Origin: CAIWHR01 sp963779805
GTDB taxonomy: Bacteria; Pseudomonadota; Gammaproteobacteria; Burkholderiales; Casimicrobiaceae
Direction: 5' to 3'
NCBI GenBank assembly: GCA_963779805.1
Contig: CAVZZN010000013.1
Location: forward strand, 69,047-133,046
DNA length: 64,000 bases
Shown: positions 57,667 to 64,000 of the stretch, piece by piece
Layout of the letters: each line of letters opens with the position of its first letter
Position numbering within the stretch: position 1 is the first letter of the stretch
The notes under the pieces: generated by a model
Databases searched by the model: none
Told to the model about the DNA's origin: nothing
What the model saw: the letters and a program-made list of their open reading frames with translations, nothing else
Translations under genes and position numbers: made by a program

Positions 57667-57680
57667 TTGATCTGGATCAT
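57667..57680. promoter_or_regulatory. FNR/ANR-like site 2
   Basis: TTGAT-CTGG-ATCAT matches TTGAT-N4-ATCAA at nine of ten positions. It is centred about 42 bp upstream of the start point expected from the TACACT at 57705-57710, the position of a class II activator site, and 85 bp before the decaheme start codon. Confidence 0.65.
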
Positions 57681-57764
57681 ATGTGTCGCACCCGTACGCG
57701 GATCTACACTGCCCGAACGTCGCTGCGACAAAGTTTCACATACTTGGCTCCAAGGGAGAATCAT

Positions 57765-58746
57765 ATGCGGTGGTCTCGCAAAATCATGATGTTAGGCGCC
57801 TGGCTGGCAGCATCGCTGTTCGCGACAGCGACGATGGCCGCGGAGCCGCCTGCGGCGAATCAAGCCGGGGAAAGCGCCGCCCTTAGCCGCGACGCGCTGT
57901 GCACGACGTGCCACGACGAGAATTGGCGCACGCCCATCCTCGCCATCTATCAGACCCCGCCACGGCAACCGCGCCGACGCGCGCGCGCCGACGTGCCAGT
58001 CGTGCCACGGCGAGAGCGACGCCCACCGCAACGATCCTGCCGGAGCGCATCCGGATGTCGTCTTCGGCGTCAAGTCGAAGAACGTGTCGCGCGCCGGATC
58101 AGCGCAACGGCGCGTGCCTGGCCTGCCATCAGACGGGGCTGCGGATGCACTGGGCCGGCAGCGAGCACCAGTCCCGCGACGTGTCCTGCAGCAACTGCCA
58201 CACGGTGCACGCGACGCACGATCCGGTGCTGGTGAAGACGACCCAGCCGGAGGTGTGCTTCGCCTGCCACAAGACGCAGCGCGCGCAGATCCACCGGATC
58301 TCGCGGCATCCGATCCTCGAAGGCAAGGTGGTCTGCTCCGATTGCCACAACCCGCACGGTTCCACCGGTCCGAAGCTGCTGGTCAAGAACTCGGTCAACG
58401 AGACCTGCTACACGTGCCACGCAGAGAAGCGCGGCCCGTTCCTGTGGGAACACAGCCCGGTCGTCGACGACTGCACCAACTGCCATACGCCGCACGGCTC
58501 GAACAACTCGGCGCTGCTCAAGGTTCGCGCGCCGTGGCTCTGCCAGCAATGCCACTAGCGGCGACCACGGTGCGGCGATCAACAGCGGCGCGAATCTGCC
58601 TGGCGGCAATGCGACGACCGTCAACGGAATGCAGCCGTTGGGCAACCAGAGCCCGCGCGCCCAGACGAACGCACGCGCCTGCCTGAACTGCCATGTGCTA
58701 GATGCACGGCTCGAATCATCCGGCCGGCGCGAAGTTCCAGCGTTAG
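57765..58746 (+). CDS. Decaheme c-type cytochrome, MtrA/DmsE/PioA type, frameshifted
   Basis: About 327 aa, start MRWSRKIMMLGAWLAAS with a signal peptide, behind GGGAG. Ten heme motifs are visible in order: CTTCH, CQSCH, CLACH, CSNCH, CFACH, CSDCH, CYTCH, CTNCH, CQQCH, CLNCH. The size and count are those of MtrA, DmsE and PioA, which fill an outer-membrane barrel and carry electrons across. Frame breaks lie near 57955, 58075, 58559 (an extra T makes TAG just after the ninth heme) and 58697. It ends SNHPAGAKFQR at 58746. The mtrB-like gene follows after 24 bp. Confidence 0.88.
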
Positions 58747-58770
58747 CCACCGCCCATCGGGGAGCAAGCA

Positions 58771-61477
58771 ATGAGCAAGCAAGGACAACCATTCGCGATG
58801 CGCTCGTCGGTCATTGCCGTGCAGGCCGCGCTGGTCGCACTTGCGGCCGTGTCGGTCGCGCAGGCCGACGAAAGCCGCGGATGCCACCGCGCAACTCGAC
58901 GAAGCCGACGAGCAGCGTCGAAGCCGGCATCGGCTACGTGAGCGAGGACTCGTTCAAGTTCGGCGAGTACAACGGGCTGTTCAGGAAGGGTGCGTATCGG
59001 CGATCTTCGACTTCGACGTGCGCGGCGGAGCGCTCGTACGACAGCAGCGATCCGACGCGCTGGCGCGTCACGGGAACCGATCTCGGCCTCGACGATCGCG
59101 AGATCGCGGTCCGCTACGGGCAGCAGGGCACGTTCCGGATCGACGTCGGCTTCGATCAGATTGCGCGCGCAACCGCTCCGATACGTACCAGACGCCGTAC
59201 CTCGGCACCGGCACGAACAACCTCACGCTGCCGCTCGAACTGGGCGCGCCCGCTGCGTGCCGCAGGTCAGCGCCACCGGGGTCAATTTCCGCTCGCTGTC
59301 GCCGACGACGGGACTTGCGCCCTCGCTCGTCAGCGGGGTCGGCGACGCCACCGACGGCCGCGCAGCAGGCGATCGTCAACAACATCCTCACCAACGATCT
59401 GCCGAGCTTCCACAACGTCGATCTCGACACGAAGCGCAAGCGCTACGACGGCGGCTTCACCTACAACATCGATCCGAACTGGCAGGTCAAGGTCAGCGCC
59501 CGGCACGAGACGAAGGACGGACTCAAGCCGATGGGCACGGTCAGCTCGCAGGTGAGCGAGTTCGCGGCGATCCTTCCCGACGTCGATCGACCAGACACCG
59601 ACCAGTACAACGCGAGCATCAACTACACGAGTGAGCGCGGCTTCGTCCAGGCCGCCTACTACGGCTCGGTGTTCAAGAACGACGTCGAGTCGATGACGTG
59701 GGCGGACGCCAACGACCCGACGCAAGTCGGCGACGATGAGCAGCGCAGCCGGGCAACGAGCTTCCACCAGTTGCTGCTGACCGGTGGCTACAACTTCTCG
59801 CCCGCGACGAAGCTGGTGCTGTTCGGCTCGTACGCGCGCAATACGCAGGACGAGGCGTTCGTCACCGTCGCGCAGAACAACCAGCTTCCGCTCGGCCTGC
59901 CGACGTCGTCGCTGCGACGGCCTGGTCGTCACGACGGCGTTCAACGCCAAGCTCACCGCGAAGCCGATCGAAGGGACTGAACCTGGTCGCCGCCTACAAG
60001 TACGACGACCGCGACAATCGCACGCCGGTGAACACCGTACGTCTTCCAGGACGCGAACGAGGCGCGAGCCACCGGCGCGTCGGCGTTCAACGCCGCGCTC
60101 GGCCTGCCGGCCGAACACCCTGGGCAGCAACATCAACATCTACGCGAACCGGCCGTACAGCAAGAAGCTGAACCAGTTCAACCTCGACGGCGACTACGAC
60201 GTCGCGCCCGGCCACGCGATCGTCGCCGGCTACGAGTACCAGCAGATCGACCGCTCGTGCGAGGGTCCTGGATCAACTGCGCCGACGCGCCGAAGACCCG
60301 CGAGAACACGCTGAAAGCCGAGTGGCGAGCCGACGTCGTCGACAACGTCGACGCACGCCGGCTCTCCTATGCGTATTCGCAGCGCCGGGTGAACTACGAC
60401 GAGAACGCGTTCCTCGCGCTGGTGCCGATGGCCAATGTCGTTCCCGCGGGCGGTGCCACGGCAAGCGCCTACGCGTATCTGCTGCAGACCAGGCTTGACC
60501 GGATTCGGCCCCGTCGCGGGCTTCCCGACCGACGCCGCTCACCGGCAATGCGGCGATCTTCTCGCCCAACAACAACATCCTGCCGCAGGCGCTGTACGGC
60601 AGCCGCAACAACATCAACGAAGAGGTCGGCATGCGCCGGTTCAACATGGCCGACCGCAATCGCAACAAGCTGCGGGGCAGCGTCGAACTGGGAGGCGAAC
60701 GAGCGACTGTCGCGTGCAGGCCGGCATCGACTGAGCAACAACGACGACTACGACAACTCGGTGTTCGGGCTGACGAGCGCGAGAAGCTGGGCGCGTGAAC
60801 CTCGAGGCCGGCTACGCGGCTGACCGACGACCTCGAGCGCCACCGCTGTTCTACACGCTACGAGGACCATCAAGTCCGAAGACGGCGGGCATTCGTACGG
60901 CAGCCAACAGCAACGCCGCGAACGTAGGCGGCGTGGCCGGCAACACCGTCGTCTCCGGGCGGCTGCTTCGCGACCGTGGCCGACAAGAACATCAACGCGA
61001 AGATCGATCCGTGCCTCAACTGGGGCACGGACATGCGCGACAAGGTCGACACTTTGGGCGTCGGCTTGCAGGCACAAGGGGCTCATGGCCGGGCAAGCTC
61101 GACCTCGGCGGCGGACCTCGTCTACACGGGCGCGACACGGACATCGGCGTGCAAGGCGGGATCGCTATGCGAACAATCCGTTCGCCGTCGCCGGGCAGCC
61201 GGCGGTCGATCCCGGCGGTGCTGTTCATCCCGGCGGCGGAACATGCCCGACCGTGACAACAACAGCGGTCGAGCTGCGGTTGAACGGGCAGTACGTCGAT
61301 CGACAAGTCGTCGACGGTGCGTCTGCTGTACTGGTTCCAGCACCTGCACAGTCGAACGATTACGTCTACGACGGGATGCAGTACGGCACGGTGACGGCCG
61401 TCATGCCGACGAACGAGCAGTCGCCCAACTACAACGTGAGCGTGGTGGGCGTGTCGTACATCTATCGCTGGCAGTGA
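58771..61477 (+). CDS. MtrB/PioB-family outer-membrane barrel, many frameshifts
   Basis: About 900 aa. The ATG at 58771 follows GGGGAG, with signal peptide SSVIAVQAALVALAAVSVAQA. Family sequences appear in shifting frames: SVEAGIGYVSEDSFKFGEYNG, QGTFRIDVGFDQIA, GTNNLTLP, RHETKDGLKPMG, YNASINYTSERGFVQAAYYG, AGYEYQQIDRS, RRFNMADRNRNKLRGSV, and the final strand VVGVSYIYRWQ ending in aromatic residues. The N-terminal CxxC of metal-reducing Shewanella MtrB is not seen. Some 15-20 single-base breaks occur, far above the rest of the window. With the decaheme protein it would form a transmembrane electron conduit. No outer-surface MtrC-like cytochrome is in view. Confidence 0.85.
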
Positions 61478-61484
61478 GTGCAGG

Positions 61485-61547
61485 GTGCAGCCGGCCCGCA
61501 AGGGCGGGGCTGCACGGCCACGGGCGCCGGACCTACCGTCCGGCGCC
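61485..61547 (+). terminator. Two consecutive hairpins after the MtrB gene
   Basis: GTGCAGCC (61485-61492) pairs with GGCTGCAC (61508-61515) around an inner GCCC-GCAA-GGGC tetraloop. GGCGCCGGAC (61523-61532) pairs with GTCCGGCGCC (61538-61547). They start 8 bp past the mtrB-like stop. They may reduce transcription or protect mRNA between the barrel gene and the next cytochrome. Confidence 0.5.
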
Positions 61548-61630
61548 GGGAACACCGCAATTCGACGGCAGCACGAATCGCATGACCGACTGAACGCACC
61601 AGCAGTTACGGCCCACACTGGGAGCCGATT

Positions 61631-62661
61631 ATGCCCAAGCACATCGCACGTCTCTTGCTGCTGCTCGTGGCGTTCGGGTTGGGTGCGTATGGCGCGAAGC
61701 TGTTCTTCACCAAGGACTCCTTCTATCGCTACGGGCACTACCGCGGCAATGCGGTCGCGGAGATTGCCTCCGACAAGCCGCGGTACATGGGTTCGCAGTA
61801 CTGCGAGTCGTGCCATCCCGAGCGCTACGCCGAGTGGTCGCAAGGCGTCCACCACAGTACGCAAATGGGCAAGGCGGTGCAGTGCGAGGTGTGCCACGGT
61901 GTTGCCGGCGGCCGGGATGCCGGCGGCGAGTTCCAGCACGTGTCGACCGGCACGGATCATCCGGCGAGTGGCAAGCTCACCGTGCCGCAGGACACGCGCA
62001 AGCTGTGCCCGATCTGCCACGAGAAGATGGCCGGCCGGCCCGCCGAGCAGCGCAGATCGATGTGGCCACGCACGCGGGGACGCAGCAGTGCACGAGCTGC
62101 CACAACCCCCATTCACCCAAGCTGATGAAGACGGTCGCCGTCCCCGCGGGTGCAGCGGCCGGTGGCGCGACGGGCAAGGCGGCGGTGTGTGCCGGGTGCC
62201 ACGGCGGCGACGGAATCAGCGCGAACGCGATCTGGCCCAACCTCGCTGGGCAGCATGGCGCGTACCTGCTCGAGGCACTCAAAGCGTACAAGACCGGAAC
62301 GCGCAGCAACCCGATGATGAGCGCCACTGCGAAGGCGCTGAGCGAAAGCGACATGAAGGCACTTGCCGAACACTTCGCCGCGTTGAAGCCGGGGGCACCG
62401 AGCTCAGCGGCGCCTGCGAGCGGCAGCGCGGGCAAGGAGAAGTCAGCGGCATGCGCCGGATGTCACGGCGAGAACGGCATCAGCGGCAACCCGGCGTTTC
62501 CGAAGCTCGCCGGGCAGCAGAAGGACTATCTCGTCATCGCCTTGAAGGCATACCGCGACGGCACTCGCAAGAGCGACGTCATGAGCGGCATGGCCGCGGG
62601 CCTCGGTGACGCGGACGTCGACGCGCTCGCGGGGTACTACGCGAGCATTCGCAGCGAATGA
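61631..62661 (+). CDS. Membrane-anchored hexaheme cytochrome c, one frameshift
   Basis: About 343 aa. An N-terminal uncleaved-looking helix (HIARLLLLLVAFGLGAYGAKLFF with basic start) anchors it. Four multiheme-type sites follow: CESCH, CEVCH, CPICH and CTSCH. Two class I c553-like domains then have CAGCH twice and LAGQ(H/Q)xxYL motifs. The frame changes near 62050. The plan, a NapC-like or NrfH-like tetraheme part plus two small cytochrome domains, suits passing electrons between a quinone-linked complex and the periplasmic decaheme protein. Confidence 0.85.
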
Positions 62662-62695
62662 ACCAGCCCAATCGATTCACGAGGAGGGCCGGCAC

Positions 62696-63536
62696 ATGAA
62701 ACCGAAGCCAGAGCGATCGCAACAGCCACGCCGGGAGTTTCTGAGGCGCATCGGCGGCGCTGCAGCCTGTGCAGGGGCGGCCGCGATCGGGGCCAAAGCG
62801 ATGCTGCAGCCTGCCGGTGCAAGCGTCGGGGAGCCGTCTGCCGCGTCGCCCGTGCCAGGTTACGACTGGACCAAGCACCGCTGGGCCTTTGGTGTGGATG
62901 CAACCCGCTGCATCGGATGCTTGCGCTGCGTCGAAGCGTGCAAGACCGAGAACGACGTTCCGCTGGACGCTCATCACTTCCGCACGTGGGTGGAACGATA
63001 CGTCTATCTCGAAGGCGAGGAGAAGCCGCGCATCGACAGCCAGAGCGATCCCGTCAACATCGCCGCGTCCGGGCTCGGAAGCGCAGTATCGCTTCGCCAA
63101 TCGTTACCAGGGCGCCAAGGTCGAGAAGGCCTTCTTCGTTCCCAAGCTGTGCAACCAGTGCACGCATCCCGCGTGCGTCCAGGTCTGCCCGACGGGGGCG
63201 ACGTTCAAGACCGTCGATGGCGTCGTGCTGATCGACCATACCTACTGCATCGGTTGCCAGTACTGCGTGCAGGCCTGCCCCTACGGCGTGCGCTACTTCA
63301 ACGAGGAGAAGGGCGTCACCGACAAGTGCACCTGGTGCTATCACCGCATCACCAAGGGTGAGCAGCCCGCGTGCGTGGAAGTGTGCCCGGTCAGTGCACG
63401 CATCTTCGGCGACCTGAACGACAAGGAAAGTCCGGTCAGCCGCTTCGTGCGCGAGAACCGCGTGAGCGTGCTGAAGCCCGAGACGGGCAACGCACCCAAC
63501 GTGTTCTACATCGGGCTCGACAAGGGGGTGAACTGA
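62696..63536 (+). CDS. Tat-exported 4x[4Fe-4S] ferredoxin subunit (PsrB/NrfC/DmsB type), one frameshift
   Basis: About 280 aa behind GAGGAGG. The N-terminus RREFLRRIGGAAACAGA is a twin-arginine signal. Four cluster motifs are visible: CIGCLRCVEAC, CNQCTHPACVQVCP, CIGCQYCVQACP and CTWC with CVEVCP. The frame changes near 63075. This is the electron-transfer subunit that docks on NrfD/PsrC-type membrane proteins. Its stop overlaps the NrfD start (TGATG). No molybdopterin catalytic subunit is seen in the window; one could lie beyond the end. Confidence 0.9.
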
Positions 63537-64000
63537 TGGATCTGTTCGCCGGGCCCGCGCCGTTCACCGGGTATGTCTATCCCAACGAGACGATGATTCC
63601 GTGGACCGTGCTGGTGGCGGTCTATCCCTATCTCACGGGCCTCGTCGCCGGCTCGTTCACGATTTCGAGCCTGTACCAGGTGTTCCACATGCAGCGGTTC
63701 CGGCCGGTGGCGCACTTCGCGCTGCTGACCTCGCTGTGCTGCATGCTGATCGTGCCGGTCCCGTTGCTGCTCCACCTCGGCCACCCCGAGCGCGCGTTCA
63801 ACGCGATGATCACGCCGCACACCACCTCGGCGTTCGCGATCTTCGGCTACGCGGCGTCGTTCTACACGATCCTGCTGATCCTCGAGAACTGGTTCGTCTT
63901 CCGGCCCCACATCGTGCGCGAAGCGCGGCGCAGGACCGGGTTGCTCGGCTGGTTCTACCGCATCCTGTCCCTGGGTTCGGACGACCTGTCGGAAAACGCG
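63536..64000 (+). CDS. NrfD/PsrC-type quinone-reactive membrane subunit (partial)
   Basis: The first 155 residues are present; the gene runs out of the window. It begins MDLFAGPAPFTGYVYPNETM and has membrane helices at about residues 22-45, 60-82 and 98-118 (TSAFAIFGYAASFYTILLIL). HLGHPERAF is the NrfD/PsrC signature between helices. The family exchanges electrons between the quinol pool and a periplasmic Fe-S subunit. Confidence 0.9.
   Translation, partial: MDLFAGPAPFTGYVYPNETMIPWTVLVAVYPYLTGLVAGSFTISSLYQVFHMQRFRPVAHFALLTSLCCMLIVPVPLLLHLGHPERAFNAMITPHTTSAFAIFGYAASFYTILLILENWFVFRPHIVREARRRTGLLGWFYRILSLGSDDLSENA

Larger units (their letters stand above)
57318..57764. promoter_or_regulatory. 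Divergent regulatory region of the cytochrome cluster
   Basis: A 447-bp gap between the four-heme cytochrome (minus) and the decaheme cytochrome (plus). It has lower GC than its surroundings and holds two FNR-like sites (listed separately) and a TTTGATCA half-site near 57546. A TACACT -10-like hexamer is at 57705-57710. No protein gene in it is convincing. Confidence 0.6.

Noticed and set aside
57475..57789. Plus-strand ORF of 104 codons in the cytochrome promoter region
   Set aside because: It covers both FNR-like sites, has no ribosome site or recognisable motif and overlaps the decaheme start.
58540..58600. Programmed frameshift or stop readthrough after the ninth heme of the decaheme protein
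   Set aside because: A single extra T explains the TAG, and similar random breaks occur throughout the window, so an error is simpler.
1..64000. tRNA, rRNA, insertion sequences or phage genes
   Set aside because: No tRNA-like cloverleaf, rRNA core sequence, transposase motif or integrase was noticed on either strand.

Overview
This is a GC-rich window of Gram-negative bacterial chromosome. The gene content fits a betaproteobacterium of the Burkholderiales or Rhodocyclales type: a paa operon with a divergent paaX, a long fused aerobic-type indolepyruvate oxidoreductase, a TRAP transporter, and an MtrA/MtrB-type cytochrome locus. The lineage is inferred from gene content only. No rRNA, tRNA, insertion sequence, phage gene or CRISPR array was seen.

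Layout. At 0-6.4 kb lie a broken lipoprotein gene, a secreted zinc-phospholipase-like protein, a ligase-associated DEXH helicase and a secreted protein with a C-terminal membrane/basic tail. From 6.5 to 10 kb is a fused indolepyruvate:ferredoxin oxidoreductase. An ABC exporter with an AttH-like partner follows (10.3-14.6 kb), then fumarylacetoacetase and homogentisate dioxygenase (14.7-17.4 kb), menA, a FixJ-type two-component pair, a LysM/BON protein and a 2-hydroxyacid dehydrogenase. The phenylacetate block runs from 23.3 to 35.5 kb in the order paaX, then paaABCDE, paaN, paaG, paaH, paaI, paaK, paaJ. A LysR regulator and a split indolepyruvate oxidoreductase (iorA, iorB) follow to 40.4 kb, then a thioesterase and a TRAP dicarboxylate-type transporter. 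From 44 to 56 kb are mixed housekeeping and lipid genes (MarR-GNAT, cupredoxin, SDR, acyl-CoA dehydrogenase, NfeD with slipin, DEAD-box helicase, DUF349 protein). The last 8 kb is a respiratory cluster: a four-heme cytochrome divergent from a decaheme MtrA/DmsE-type cytochrome, an MtrB/PioB-type outer-membrane barrel, a hexaheme cytochrome, a four-cluster ferredoxin and an NrfD-type quinone-reactive membrane protein cut by the window end.

How it fits together. Aromatic amino acids would be transaminated to aryl pyruvates and oxidised by either indolepyruvate oxidoreductase to arylacetyl-CoA. Phenylacetyl-CoA would then be epoxidised, ring-expanded and beta-oxidised by the Paa enzymes. Homogentisate from the tyrosine route is cleaved by hmgA and fahA. 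The terminal cluster looks like a conduit between the quinone pool and the cell exterior, and two FNR-like sites in its divergent promoter region point to oxygen control.

Two features run through the window. First, a family of palindromic repeats built on a TTACTCnGAGTAA core occurs five times, all beside the arylacetate genes. Second, about twenty genes carry single-base frameshifts, densest in the MtrB gene. A compensating pair inside paaJ and the intact conserved motifs on both sides of the breaks suggest that most are sequence errors. Frameshifted genes are therefore given as whole loci with approximate break points.
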